Positions 41,001 through 56,000 of a stretch of DNA of 64,000 bases are shown here, in pieces. The translations under genes were made by a program, and so were the position numbers. The notes beneath the pieces are model-generated. The model searched no databases and was not told where the DNA came from. It saw only the letters and a list, made by a program, of their open reading frames with translations. This stretch comes from Caprimulgus europaeus (Eukaryota; Chordata; Aves; Caprimulgiformes; Caprimulgidae), in contig OU015525.1 of assembly GCA_907165065.1 (NCBI GenBank), positions 41,832,037 through 41,896,036 of the forward strand, in the 5' to 3' direction. How positions within the stretch are numbered: position 1 is the stretch's first letter; every line of letters starts with the position of its first letter.

Positions 41001-44000
41001 GATTTCAGGACAGAATAGTAGAAATACAAAGAAAATCAGAAATGATTTATGAGCAGTATGTTTTTCTCAATTACTAATAAAGGCTTATCCCTTTCTGTAT
41101 ACCACTGCCAGCCAATTTGTCTTCATTTTCTCTCACAGTTGATAGTTTACATATATGATGAGGTCACTTCCTCACATATTTGTCACTTAACACTAATTTG
41201 CAGATTAAATTCAGAAAGCAAAAACAATGCTGTAGAAAACAACTCTTACCTTTAAGGAATGTTTTCTTTGAATTGCCATCTTCTAAAACATTAACAGAAG
41301 AAAAAAAAAAATATGTGAACAAGCTTTATTATTAATTTTCTTCTTAAGTTACAGTCTTATTCAGAAGGGTTCTTCAGTAATAAGTAGGCATTAAGTATGC
41401 AGTATATTGTTATAACATTAATTTTCTTCAACAAAGTACTTACTATTAGCAGTTAGTTCCCTCTCAGTTTTCCCATCATCTTGATATTCATCTAACCATC
41501 TTTCAATGCAAAAATAAAAATAATAAGATTAATAACTATTATCAGTATATTACAAGTAATTTGACAATTCCCTTCTTTCTCCAACAGCATTTTTTTGTAC
41601 TTTTAAAATCAAGTTATGTCTTGAAACTGCTTCTTAGATTAAATTTTCTTTTATACATTCATCATAATTGGCCTTATTTATATTGGGAGAATTTGGCTCA
41701 CTCTGCTGCAGGCAAATAGGTATTTTCATGGTAGCTATATGAAGTACTATAGTACTCTATAAAGTACATTGTATGAAACACTAAGTATTTACAGGATCAG
41801 AGACTCAACTGTACATTTGAGGGGGTTATATAACCCTTGTAGGTCTAGAAGTTTCTAAAGCTTCTGTAGCTCTGCAGCAATGATCTCAACTTCTCTCTTT
41901 ACTTTCTTCTCTTTTATACTGATGAATTTAAGGATCTTTCCTGCAATATCATTTCACTACACACACACATCCATACTCCAGTTGATCCCCCTTGCTGGTA
42001 TAATAACACTTTACAGCCTTTAACAACCTCGCTTATTTAAAAATAAGTAAATATATGCTCACTATCAACTTCTATTCTATTGGCTCCATGTTGATATTGC
42101 ATTTGTTTAAACCCAAGGGTCCATAATGTATTTCACTTCTTGTATATAACAAAACTCTATGAATAAATCTCATATGCATGAAGTCTAAACTCCACTGTAT
42201 TTCAACTACTGTTGCAATAAATAGCTTGATTAACTTTTGTGAGCTAACATCTCCTCATTCCCTCCAAGGAAACAAAAGATGACTAGCAGTTTCCAAAAAC
42301 AGAATGTAAAATTTGACACTGGCAGCACACTTCCACTGCAGGCAAACAATGACAGGTCTCCTCCAGTTCTGTATATAATGCTTCTAATCTTTTTCTAAGA
42401 GCTTAATAATTTTTTTTGACAAGGCAGTTTTATAGATAGCCCAAGTGTCTTCATTAAGTATCCCTCCCTTTAGAGAAGTTTCATAAAGTCTCTTTGTAAT
42501 TAAAGAAACAATTGTCTCATTCATCTGCTCTTCAAATAACTATCTTTAATGCACATCAAATCCTACTAGCCAAAAAGGAAAAATAAACAAAAAAACTGAT
42601 CATCGGAATAATAGTTCTGAGAAGAGTAAATCATTCTTAGCTAGTCATTTCTAGGGACCTTGTAAACTGAAATCCTGGGGGATTTTTTGTAAACAAGTAG
42701 GCTTCCTGCAGAAGAAGAGTTTTCTTTACTGAACCCACAAAGATTTTCAAGAGCTTAAGACACAGTTCACAAAAAAACATGGAAATTATTTCAGCCACCT
42801 AACTCAAACTCATAAATAATGAGTTAAATAATAACCAAAATAACCATAAATAACCAAACTCATAAACATATTACAGAATATAATTAGCTGGATCTAAATT
42901 ACAGTACTTCAAATTATTTTTATTGTATTAAATATACTAAAATAGAAATAACACACATAAATCCTTATCTTATAATTTTTTTCTGTTATATCCATATGAT
43001 TTAACTCAATGACTGGTAAAAATTCAGGTTGCTGTTTCCTCAGATAACAAAAAAAAAAAAAGGAAAAATAATCTGTTTCATGATTGCTAGAACTGAGACA
43101 GTCAAGCATTTTCCAGTTTTGCCCATGGCAGTAAAACTCTAGACCTAGTAAGACATACAAGTAGAGTTTTACTAAATGAAAGGAACTATTGTAGCTCTCC
43201 TTTATGAGAAAAGTTAAAGGTCTTTCTGAAGATATGTACATATATGTCCTTATATACATCTATCTTTGGATGTATATAAGGTTTTCAGTGGCTGAGAAAG
43301 AGAACCTGGCCAAAATCAGTACCACTAGATCTTTACACATTGTACTTTTTAAAAGACTGAGAAATGAAATCTTATTTATTTTCATGTGCTCTCCATATAA
43401 TTTAGATAAAAGTAAGATCAATGTACCTTTCTCCTATGCAACATGTGATTTTGGACATTAGGCTATGACTCCCTCCCATACCAATACAGTAACTTTGTTC
43501 ATTGTCTTCAATGGCAAAATTTTGCATCTCTTGTATGCTGAAAAACTCGAGCATTGCTCATATATCTAGGCTGTGTGCACATGCCTGTTCTGCAATTTTT
43601 TCCTTAGGTTGCTGGCAGTGTAACAAACTATTTTTCTAAATGAATGGCATACCTATTACAAGGAAATACAATCTCCTGAGCTTCATTTCCTTCTTTATGT
43701 TTGATGACAATCTTATCCAGGAACCATCCATTGCCTGTGTTGAAATGACAAAAGTTTATCATGTGAAATAATGCAGGGGTTTAAAAATAAATTTAAAGAA
43801 AAAGCCCAGATTATATTTTTCCAGCAGAAACACAGGTAATATTAACATAGAGCTCCACTAAACAGATAAGATATATTAACGGATTGAAAGCTTTATTATT
43901 CTGTGTCTCTTGCAAGAGGTACTATGTTAATTCTTCTCTTCCTTGCTCTGTTTTAATTTTAAGAGGAGTGGGCTTTTTTAACTTGGAGACAAGTATACAC

Positions 44001-47000
44001 ATACATTTGTGAACTGCCAACACCATTCACAACCCAGCTTGCATCTTTTGATTCCTTGTGATCAAGTACAAGGCTGTTGGGACAAACTTGTTTAGGCAAT
44101 TAACAGATCTGTGTGAAAGCTGAAGTTGTTATTGTATATATAATTATATTAATCAACAAATCATTATGACTACTATTGTCATTTGCAAATGGATAGGGGC
44201 TGGAGCCTTGGAGGGACTTTATATGTCTAAGTGCCAGTAACTGGGAAAACTGAGGATCCAAGGATCCAGGGCCAACAACTGGATAGACTGAGTGTCTAAT
44301 GCCAGCTACTGGAGGCCTTGTAAATCCATACCCAATATATGCATGTATATATTTGTCATTGATGGACTGTTGTTCTGATCAGCTGGAGAGGGCAAAAGGA
44401 TAAGGCCATTGGTGCTCTTTATCTCTGTGTGAGTGCTGAGTTCCTGTCTGTGTTAATCAGCGTGGCTGGCCATGTGCATACATATATGATTTTTATAATG
44501 TGTTTGTATGTGTGCCTACTTGGAACACATGCTCAGCCTTGCTACTAGTGGGACTGGAGGGCATGGAGCTGTTCAGCCTCACTTCTATTGGGCTACTGAT
44601 AGTGATCTCTTGGATCACTTCCCATAACGATCCTAGGAACTGGCACAGTTCTCCTGTGATGCCCTTTTCGAATATCATGATCTCACTGTGTCTGCACCAC
44701 TCACAACTTGTCATATCACTTACGAGGTTTTGTCTGATTCATACCAAAATTTATCAACACATTGTAGCAAAACAGCATGAGGGATGTTTTGGTCAGAAGC
44801 AGACAACTGTCCTATTTATTCTCATGCTCTGCTTCCCTGGCTGCATCTGAGGCTCAAAGTCCCTAGAAGGCAGAGGTCTCTCTCCCATTAGGTGAGCTTG
44901 CCTGGGCAGAGCATGGAGCAGAATGACATTTCCCCTTCAAGACTTCAGGCTGAGGGCACATTAGGACAATCTGCAAGCTTCTTCTGTCACCATTCTATAC
45001 CTCAAATGCTCTTTTATTGGAAGGAGCCTACTAGCCTGGCCAAGATTCACCAGCAATCAGGCAGGTCACTTTGAAACAGGCCAAAAAAGATAAAAGGTGC
45101 TGCTTGTGTAGATGTACAGATATGTATGGAAAGTTTCTGTGGAGGAGATCAATGCCAAACCCCTGCTGTCTAGGACAAAATTCCTTTTCTTTCCCCATTC
45201 TCAGTGGCTATTGAAGATTTATTCCTTGCAGTCAAGAATCCCCAGAGAAAACATATGTTCCATGATCCTTTCAAGACAGAATCCAAATCAAGACTAAAGA
45301 CCTTCTGCCCTATCACTCAGGCAACTGATATGATTAGAAAATAGGCAACCCTCTGTTTAAAGGAACCCTCTTTCCTCCCTCTCAATCCCCAAAGACTGGT
45401 TCCCTAGATGGCTTCTCTCCTGACTCATCATCCTTTTCCACTCCCAAGGCCCCTGGTCACTTCAGGTCAGGCTTAACTGGACCTAGTTTTGGATACAGTT
45501 CAAGAGGTCTGTGAGATCTGTATGCACTGAGTACAATAAAAAAATAATCTTAATTACCAAGGCATAAATTTTGTTATACATAGAATTCAATCCATTTTCC
45601 TGTTGAAACAATCCTCCAAAACATAGATTTTGAACTCCCTTGTCAAAGAACAGTTTAAGATAGTTGAGTCTGGTTGCAGATTTGTAATGCTTATTGTGTG
45701 ATATGGCCATGCTGCCTATTAAAGGAGAGATATGAGGGAAAAGGGCATGGTATGGTGTCCTGGGAGACAGAGTGAAGGTAGGCTCCACCACACGGCCTTC
45801 TGTGTTACGCCTTGGCCTACCAGGATGTGAAACTTTCAGATATACAATCATCCATATTGCCAAAGGCAGCAACCTCTACAGAGCTACAAAGATACAAGAA
45901 TCAAGTTTATATCCCTCACCAAGCCTGCACTAATAAACCTATTTCTGTAACAGTCACAAGTCTGCTCAGAGCCTTAGATAGCACAGACAGTCAACAAGAC
46001 GGGTGTCGCTTAAGGCCATTTCAGAACAAAGTAGGGTAAAAGTGCTTTCTCATCTAGTATCAGTGTGGTTCTGAACTACTTTAAAAATCCTTCTCTTCAC
46101 TTGACTTCTTCATAGCCACTAATCTGAAAACATATTTACACCTTCAGTGCTTTTTAATGCTAGCTTTCTCTTCATTTACATCATTTCAGAGATGTACACC
46201 TCAAAGGCCTGTATCAAAAATTTGTCTCATCACAAAATTATCTTTTTTTTTCTGAAAAACCTACAAGCTGATTGTAATGTTGCTCACTGGAGCAGCTCCA
46301 CATTGACTTGCACAGATTAAATAAGTAAAGAAATCTTCTACTGTTGCTCAAAGCAGTAAGGACATTATGTTATAGGTACTCAAAATTTGTGTAGTAGTAA
46401 AATAGGTGTTGAATGTCTTTAATTCTGTTCTGGCCAATCTTCACTCTGTCTAATAAAGGATTGTTTTACCTGTCTGAGCAACAATTTCACGAGTTTTCTA
46501 TATGAAAATAAAAAACGTGTTCTTATAAATAAACTTGGAAACAAAGAGTGGAATGACAATATTTGACATTAAACTTGTGTCCTTTTTGCTGTCCATTACC
46601 ACTGTTTTTGTCTCATCACAGTGACCAGTCTGTGGGGAGATTTTTATCACTGCAAGACCTTCTGTCACATTTTGTATGAAGCATGCAATATAAATAAAGT
46701 GCATTGTGTTTAAAAAGGACTTGAAAACAGATTGGTCTCTAGGAAGCTAAATCCTACCTGGACCAGCTCCATCATGGCTAATCAGAACTTTGTCCAAGTC
46801 TCCCAATGAGACAGCCTTTATGCAGAAAATATCCATCTGTGGAACCATACAAGGAAAATTATAAAGGGCTTGAACACAGCTGTTGCTTTGACTATAACGG
46901 TATAGAATAGTTGATTTTTTCCCCTCTTTTTCCCGCAAAATTAATATAGGTGTCTTATATTGGTCCTGGCCAGCCAGTGAGGATCTTTTAAAACTTTCTA

Positions 47001-50000
47001 AGGTGAATAACACCTTAAAATTACTCCATAGAGACAGTACTTGATTCCTTTGGTATGACACAAGGATCAGCTTCAAAGAATTATCTGGTCATCTCTGTAT
47101 TACATTTTCTAGCTCTATCTGCCTCATCAAGATGAGAAAACAAACCTGGGAATCAGAATTTAAAACTTTATTCTAAAACTCACAGTGATCTGTTCAGGAG
47201 AACAAAAATGTTACTGTTACCATGTGTGCAATATAAATAACCAAGAGTACTCAAATTATACTACGCAATTCTCTCAGTAAATGATTGATCCAGCAGATAA
47301 AAATTATTCATATGATGTAACTCTACGTAATTTTGAGTAAAGAAAACGTGAGAAAATGGCAAACTGCTTGAATAAAACTTGTAAATAAAAAAATATTTAC
47401 ATTTGTTGAAGAAAGTTTGCTAGCCATAATTTACTCATTGTTCAGAAGTAGCATTGTTTTTACTTCACCTGTCCATGTCGAAATTTTACATTATTATTCT
47501 TAGATCTATGGAGCTTCCTTTTGCCAGCATCTCCTCTTGTCCCAATGAGGTTGATATAAACATTCAAATCTGTTTCAGCACCAAGTTTAGCACCCGTGTA
47601 TACATGGACCTCATACACCAACACTAGAACAAGAAAAAGCTTGAGATTATCCTTGTAGTTTGCACATAATTCAAAAGCTTTCCCAACAAAATTTTGCCAG
47701 AAGACTTTCAAGTTTGGGAACAGAGATAGCTATCCATGCATTTGTCACTCCCAGGTTCAAATCTTGTAACTCTCTGCACAAAAATATCAAAATACTAAGT
47801 TTAAAAAAATACTATGCTGTGTATTGCTGTGTATTGCTCAGCAAAGCAACCCATCAAGCAAGTGTTCCCTAGTGCTCCATTTTGTTCTCTCACTCCCTGT
47901 TGAGTATTCATGATTTCAGGATCTAATTTGAAAAGTCTTTCTTGGCAAGTTATTTGGAGACTACCTAACAGTGCCTAGTCATGGTCTCAAACAATAGCTG
48001 TATTTCACTGTTACCAAGGAAGGCATTTTCAACCTCCAGATTTGTGCAAAACATGCTCTGGGTGGCTAACCTTCATTTCAACTTAAAAGAAGAATAGCAA
48101 TCATGAATCCTAGGGTTTTTAGATTTTCACCTCACACAGAACAGTGGGCAAGCAGATGAATGGGCTCCCTCATCTAAAAAAAGTGTATGCTCAGCTTGTT
48201 TTTGAAAGTTTCAACATTTATCACTAGTGGATGCTAACACTTTTAAAAACAGCTGCCAGTTAAAATATATTTATAATATTCCAGTTCCTCTCCTTCTAAT
48301 CTAGACCAAAGTCTTACACACAAAAAATATACACTTATTTTCAAAGAATTCTGGAATATAATTCAGAATTACTGTATTAACATAATTTGCACCACACTAA
48401 TATTACCTTTATAATTACCCAGACATGCAAACTTCTTTTGAAAAAAAATATTTGCAGTAAAGACATACTATTATATTTAATTTCAGGCTTTGTTATTACA
48501 ACTTTTTTTAAAAGTTTTCCTGTTTACATCTTAATAGCAATTTTTCCTTGCAGTGTTTCTGTTCTAATCACAGCTGGCCATTTCTGATGCTATGTAGTAT
48601 ATCACAGAGATTATTGTTTCACTAATGAGTAATTTTAATAGTTGTTGGGAGTGAAGAAAGGTAGCAGAAATCCTAACAAACACAATTAAACACTACTTTT
48701 AAGAAGTAACTAGGATGAAAACAGAAAACTATGACAAAATGCTTTAAACTGGACAATATTCCACAAAACTAATTAAAATACTATTATTCTTATGCCACCA
48801 AATAGCTAGTAGAACCTGACATTTTCTTAAATTTTTAATTCACTTGATCCCAGGGCAGCTTGTAAAACTCAAACATCATGTCATCCAGCATCACTGAAGA
48901 ACAGCAACCTCTGGTTCCCAGTGGAGAAGCTAAACAAGTAGTAAAATAATACTGCAAATACTTAAGGGAAAATATAGTCCCACATATATTGAAAGATAGG
49001 AAGAAAATTATGATGGATAGACTGTATGCTTAACCAAATTAAAATATTTCTTTTAACCTGTATAAAATTATCCTGGCAAAGGCAGAGTCTACAACTCTTT
49101 ATTACTGTTACAGCTGTGACTCAAACCAGGAGTTGTGTCCCTCCATCAGTTTTATTATTTTCTGTAACTCCAAGCATTCACTTTAGATCTCACACCCATG
49201 CATTAGTGTACCAACACTTAGCCTGTGACATGAAAATTATCTCAATAATACACACACATCTCCAAAAACTTGGCAGATCCTTATAAAAACTAGTTTCAAG
49301 ATTTTTAACATAAAAACATCGTGTTAAAACGTCTGGTAGATATGGATGGCAAGTGACGAAGATAAATGGATCTGATAATTCGCATAATTATGCTATATAT
49401 CCAAATGACATTTTGTGTCATAACTCAATATAATCATAACTATGTGCAGATGAGCAACAGGAGAATGTAAGACAAACAGAAACTGTTCAAAAGACAGAGG
49501 ATAAGAGCTGACAGCAAACTGTGAAAGGAAATGCGCAACAAAGCAAAGAGCCACATTGATCATGAAGGGGCAAATTCCTTCAGAGTGGGGCAGAAGAGAG
49601 GTCAGATTTCCAAAAGGAAACATGACACTATGCACTAGTAAAAACAGGGACATATCAACATGAAGCCTTCTCCACACTTTTACATTCTTATTTACATTTC
49701 AAGTTTTGAAAAAGCAAAACATCTGTGGGAGCTAAGGAAAGAGTACAGACTGTTGATGTTATGACTGTTTGTATACAGAGATTAGTATCTGTATTACTTG
49801 CACCTATGAGTACCTTCCACGATCAAAACTACGAAATTCAAGTAACTACAAGCTCAATTTTAAAGCATATCCAAGGGGTTTTTTTAAGAAGCCCTTTAAC
49901 AATAAATTATTACAAGAAGAAAATACCAACAAGTTCTTTCATTTTTGGAGGAAGACCAAACCAAATAGATTAAGTACAGGACCCACCAGAACAAAATAAG

Positions 50001-53000
50001 AGATAATTATAACACAACACAAAGAAATTAACAGATAAATAAATGACAGTTCCTTTTGTAGCACTGTGCATCTCTGTGGTAACCAGAGAGATGATAATGA
50101 TCTAATCAAATACAACTTTCTGTTGCTACAAGCCTAAATAAATCAGACTGAAGTAGAAAACATGCACATGTTGAAATGTAAAGAACTGGAAAATATTTTC
50201 CATAGCTCTTTGTGTCTATGCATCTTTCACCATCTGGAAAACATCAGGACCAGCATTTATTTAGGCTATACAATCTGCATTATTCATAAAGGAACCTTCT
50301 TAACAAAAAGACCAGTTAGTGCTTTAAATTTTTGTGCAAATTAACAATATGGGCTACTATATTAGGATAATAATGGAACATCCATGTCCCTTAGCTTGGG
50401 TATATTTTTACAATGGAATTTATAGAAAACACACAAAGAATTAAGCAAAGAAAATAGTCTCCAAAACATGCTGTACATGCCTACTTAGAACATGCCACTA
50501 TGGAGAAATACTTGGACATTCATATAAACATTCACTAAACAGGTTGTGGAGGTTAAGCCTTTTCTGTATAAATGGAAATCTAGGCACAGATCAGCTTGAG
50601 CGGATGCAATTTTTTCCAACTTTGTCAAGCAGTTCCTCTAGATTGCAAAGCAGCTACACAAGGCGTTAGTCTTAATGGCTCCTGAGCTACAGATCGCTGA
50701 AACATAAAACCAAGAAGGATGATACCGCTCTGTAACAGATAAGACAAGGTGCACCAGTAGTTTGATGAGCACAGGGGACAGATACAACCAAATCTGGAAA
50801 ACAAACCTATTAGTAGAATGTGCTGCTGAGACAGCAAGTCTCGCCATGTGTGAAATTTGCCTGTTTGTAGCTTTCTGTATATTGTTCACAAAACACGGAG
50901 TTTTGTGTATAGAGTAAAATAAAAAGACCCTAGAAAATATGTTCAGCCTCTGTGACTCTGGTTTAATTTCCTTTGAGAAACTGACCTACTCAAAGGCCCG
51001 CACTGCTGCCACATGTGAAATGGCGACCCGCTTCACTGCAAGAAAAAGCCATCCCAAAACGCAGGATGGGAACTCTACGGCCCAATCCTCTAATCTGCAG
51101 AAGCAATTTCATTTCACTATATGCTGATTTAGTGAAACTACATCAGCTGAAAACTGTGGTGACAAAGCAGAGAGGTAGGCCCATGGCAAAAAAAGAAAAA
51201 AAGCTGAAAATGTCATAAAACCAATCACTGAACAGAAGTCAGGGAATATTGTTTCAGCACTATGAGGGACCTGATAGACTCACACCTAGCCATCCGTCTA
51301 ATGTGGGGCATGTCAAAGTAATAGAAGAAACATCTTGAAAAAGACAATAACTTTGATAAAGGCTATAAGAGGATTAATTAATACAAAATAGCAAGAAAAA
51401 AAAATCTCAGCTAGCACTCACTAAAAAAGAAAATAACCTTTCAGAAAATAACTGATTGAAATCTTCAAATTGCTAACACAGTAACTTTAGATAAGCTCTA
51501 TAAACACACAGAAAACTCCAGGACATGGATGCATGGATAAAAAAGTTGAAAAAAAAAAAAAGAGGTAAAATGCTTTCAGTCAGAGGAAGGGACCTTCTGA
51601 AAGGCTCCAATAAAGACAGACATGTAAAGTAAAGAATTCAGTGACTTATGATGTTTTCCTTTGGAAAATATAAACTGTAAGCAAGTATTGCAGGTTGCTT
51701 TGCATTAAAGACAAAGATAATATTGTGATATGTTTTGGGAGAAGAAGAAAATAATCCTAATATAATTAAATAATAATTTACTGGTTGAAATAAAAAAATG
51801 AAAGTTTTAACTGAAGAAACATTGGTCTCTTTCTGCTGACTTAGTATAAACTACTGTCCCATTTTCAGTTCTTTTCAAAGTACTTCTACTAAAAAAAAGT
51901 AAAGTCATTGGTTTAGAATTCTAGTTAAGAGCAGATGAATGAAAGATAAATATACTTATCACTTATTACTTTAAGTACATTAGATAAGCTTCCTCTGCAT
52001 TATAGCTGTCTGAGCCTAATGACACTGGTGTGCCTACAACAGCACATTAATTTGAATCAAGAAACTGAAACCCCTGGTTGGCCCTCCTTACTTCTTTCTG
52101 GTTTGCAGCACGGAGTGATTTTAGAGAAAAAAAAAATAGATTCTTTTTGAATGAAACCAAACCAGAGAATATGTTCCAGGAATACAATGACAATGATCTT
52201 GCCACAAACTGGCAGTCATTCTATGGGAACAGACTAGAAAAAGCCCAGAATAACTTCCTCCTAAACACACGTATTGAGGACATTGGACCCTTTGCTCACT
52301 GGATTTTTAGCACCGGCCACTTCACTGTGAAAATCCACTCCCATCAGGCCACTAGTGTAAACAGACAAATTAGCCAAAGAACACAAAACCAAAAGATGGT
52401 AAATGATATGCAACACTAGAATTGTTAAACTGTTTCTATTCAGCCCTCCTTTAATGATAGCAATCCAAGATATTAGAACAATATTACACAGCACTGCTCC
52501 AGTTTCTGCCTTTTTTCCATATGATGTGCCTGCTTCAATGAAATGGTAATTTTGGCTCGATTTGTTAAACAGCAAGATTGAATCTCTATCACATGATTTT
52601 ATCATTTGATATTTACCACCTGGTTTGTGGAAATAGTGTTTGGCATTTTGCCACAATAGAAGGGTAAAGATACAGACTGGTGCAGTGTTAAGGCTAAAAG
52701 GGAACGATTTCTTAATGGCTGATAGTGGTTAAGAGGTACTATCTTCCTCAGAAGTGGTGCATAGATTATTTGAGAAGACATAAATATAAAAACACTATCA
52801 GGTGAAGACATTTCAATTAGATTTACAGTTCTCAGGCTTTCTAATCTCCACTTGCATTTACTCCTGCTATTTGCAGCAATATTCTAAAAAAAATATATGG
52901 GAATATTCTCCCTAACATGTAAGAACATTATAATCTTTGAAAAAAACACACTCACTAATCAATTTTATCATAAGAAAGAGAAGCTTGAGTATATACTTAA

Positions 53001-56000
53001 GTAGTTGGTGCATCCTGAGCGGTTAAACAGGAATGCAAATTTTGTAGAGTTAATGCTTTGGTCATCTTTTGCACTATTTCAGACAGTGGGCTCATTCTAA
53101 CCTTTCTGTATTTGCCTGCATATTTCTCCAAGTGGAAAAGAAATCTAAATCTTTTGAGCTGGAATTTTGCCTTCCTTAGCCTCAATATTTGTCTTTTATC
53201 TCAAATCAGTACAGTTATTTCTTCAATTATATGGACAAGAACAGGGCAGAATTCACTACTTAGATTCTCATTTGAAATTTACATTCATCGAAACAGAACA
53301 GTAAGAAAACTCAACACTTTTTGGATCATGCACCCCTGTAGATAAAAACTCATATCTGAAGACAATCTATTTTTGGTTGTGTGATAAATGTCTTCTGCAC
53401 ACTCACAAAAGAGCAGAGACAGACATGGCTGGGGGGAGCCCAAATAACACACTTCTCTGGCTTCATCCAGGCTCATGTCAGGAGCCATCAGCCCATCTGC
53501 AAAAGCACAGGGGCACAACAGCAAGTGGAAACCCACATCAGGGATTCGGAGGAAGGAACAAAGTCTCAGTGTCCAGGCTTGAAACTCATCATGATGAGTC
53601 AGACCTGGAGTATCTATTGGACTGCTGGGGTTTTCTGCCTAGAGGTGTGGAACACAATATGGGACACAGTGGAAGAGCATTTTGGAATTGCACAGGACTT
53701 ATTATGGGACATTTAGGGGAGGAACCAAAGACAGGGAAAGAGATGTATCTAGGTGATTTGGGGAGGAACAAGTGTGGGGAAAAAAAGAGAAATCAGGGGA
53801 TCAAAAGGGCTGGACACAATTAACAGTCTGATGGTTAGTATGGTTGTCTGGCTGTGTCCTGCACTTGACCAGTGCCGTCTGTCCTGTCTTCTCATTCATT
53901 TGCCTTCTAACTCTTTCCCTGCGTGAAGGACTCTCTGTTCTCTATGTGTGTGTGCATCTGTGGGTATGGGGTCTGAGTGTCAGCAACTGGACTGGGACCC
54001 AGTTGGCGTCCTGCATGACAGCAACTGGAAAGACTGGAGGGAGTAAAATTGTCAGTGACTAGAGTAGGACCAGGGTGAAATGCCCATGTCTCTAACATGG
54101 TGAGACCACATAAGCAACTGACTGTTGGAGAGAGCAAGGGAGTCCTGGGCAGCTGTCAGTGACACCATGGGGTATGGATGTCTCTAGGGATGAAACCTGC
54201 TGAGGTATATGTGTGTCTCTAAGGAGAGACAACTGCATGTGTGTGTGAGGGGGAGTGTGTATGTGAGAGAGGTGGTCTGTTCAGGACATGATCACTAATT
54301 TCCAATACCTATCACTTTGAAAATAGTTGAACAATTTTTCTTTGATTTTGTGCATCACAACATAACTAGGTGATGAAACCAAATCAAAACAGCAATAAAT
54401 AAACAATCCAACTCTTGTAAAGTTTGGTAAACTACAAATATCTGGAACTACTAGAAAAAAGTGAGAGAAGGTAGAAGAATCATTAAAAAAGCCAGGTTAC
54501 AGCAGATCTCCAGGTATCATCTGGGTCAACAGCATCCTCAAATCAGGGACAACTTCAAAGACAGATGAGATTAAGTTTTTTAAATCTTCAGGGCTGGAAA
54601 AGCAAAAGACAAGATGGAATAGGAAGAGAAAAAGGAGCCACAGACCTAGAAGCCTTCTTAACGGGGAAAAAATAAGAAAAGGGAAGACAAAGGCAGACAT
54701 ACATTGAAGGCATAAGAAACCTGAGTTACATATGGAATTTGAAACTGATGTGATGGAGAGACTGAAAGCATAACCTGGAGTAGGAGATCAGATTAGTGTC
54801 AGCTTTTTGAAGTAGCTGAAGGACAGTCAGAAAAACTAAGGGGGGTTTCCAAAGTAAGAAATTTGGATTAAAAAAGAAGGGATTTCAGAGAGAAAGGTGA
54901 AGAAAAACTGACAGAATCAGGAAATAACTAAGGATTTGAAGAACAGAAGCTAGAAAAAGAAAGGTGAGGAATGAAAAATGAGCTCCAAGGTTTTAGGTCT
55001 CTCTTGGGTGCATAGTAGAGTTTGGTTGGAGAAAGGGAGAAAAAGGATAAGAGAAAAAATTATCCTTTCTTCTAAGGGAGAAGATGAGCAATAAAGTGTT
55101 AAAGAACAGCAATGAAAAAAACGGTGCCTTCTGAGCTTAGTTGATATTTGTTCATTTTGTTTAAAGTTTCCAGCACATCACTTACAGTTAAGCAAATTTA
55201 ATACCACTAGAAGATACCAGATTGAATTGAAAGTACAGGATAAAAATTACTAAATCATATCAGATTATCATTAAGTAAAAAGTAGTACCTAATTTGTTCC
55301 GCCGGAGAAAGTGATGATGTGGTTTGTCTGGTACTTGTAAGCAATTAACTTTTAAATGGGAAATGCAAATGGTAGTGTTTCATTTGGTTGTTCTTAAGAA
55401 ACTAAATAGGAAATACTTAGGAAGCTTTGCTGAGTTTATATTGATGTTCAATTTAAATGTGCCTAAAATCAATAATTAATTTGTAAAATTTACAATTTCA
55501 GGAAATTTCCAAATTCTTTCTAATGTCTTTTCTTATAAACTTGAGACATATATTTTAATAAAGATAATGTTCCTGCAAAATCATGAAAGATGCAGTGATA
55601 TAATGATTAAAAAGTAAATAAATGTGTTATTTTAAACATATAGCCATTCTTTAATAGAACCGACTTGGTTTTTCACATACAAGTACATAAATAGAGTGCA
55701 CTTACCAGGATATTCATGTTTTTGTACGAATGGGTATTTCAAACTGCATAATGTAGATTTGAGTCACTGATGTTGAATTAATTGTTCATACAACTTAACT
55801 GGCTTCTGCACTATTTTTCTGTTGCACCAGTATACAATATTTATGTCACTGCAAGCAGTGGCATATGGTACTGTGGTATATGCTAATGATCACAGGGCCT
55901 GGTTCATGCTTATCAGTTCCAGTTTTTGAAATCTTCTATTGCAGTAAATACTATGCAGAATAATAATTTAAAAAAATAAAAATAAAAAAGAACAGAGGGG

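Noticed and set aside
53377-53823. 148-codon plus-strand ORF
   Set aside because: It lies in an LTR-like GC-elevated block, has no recognisable domain and overlaps other open frames.
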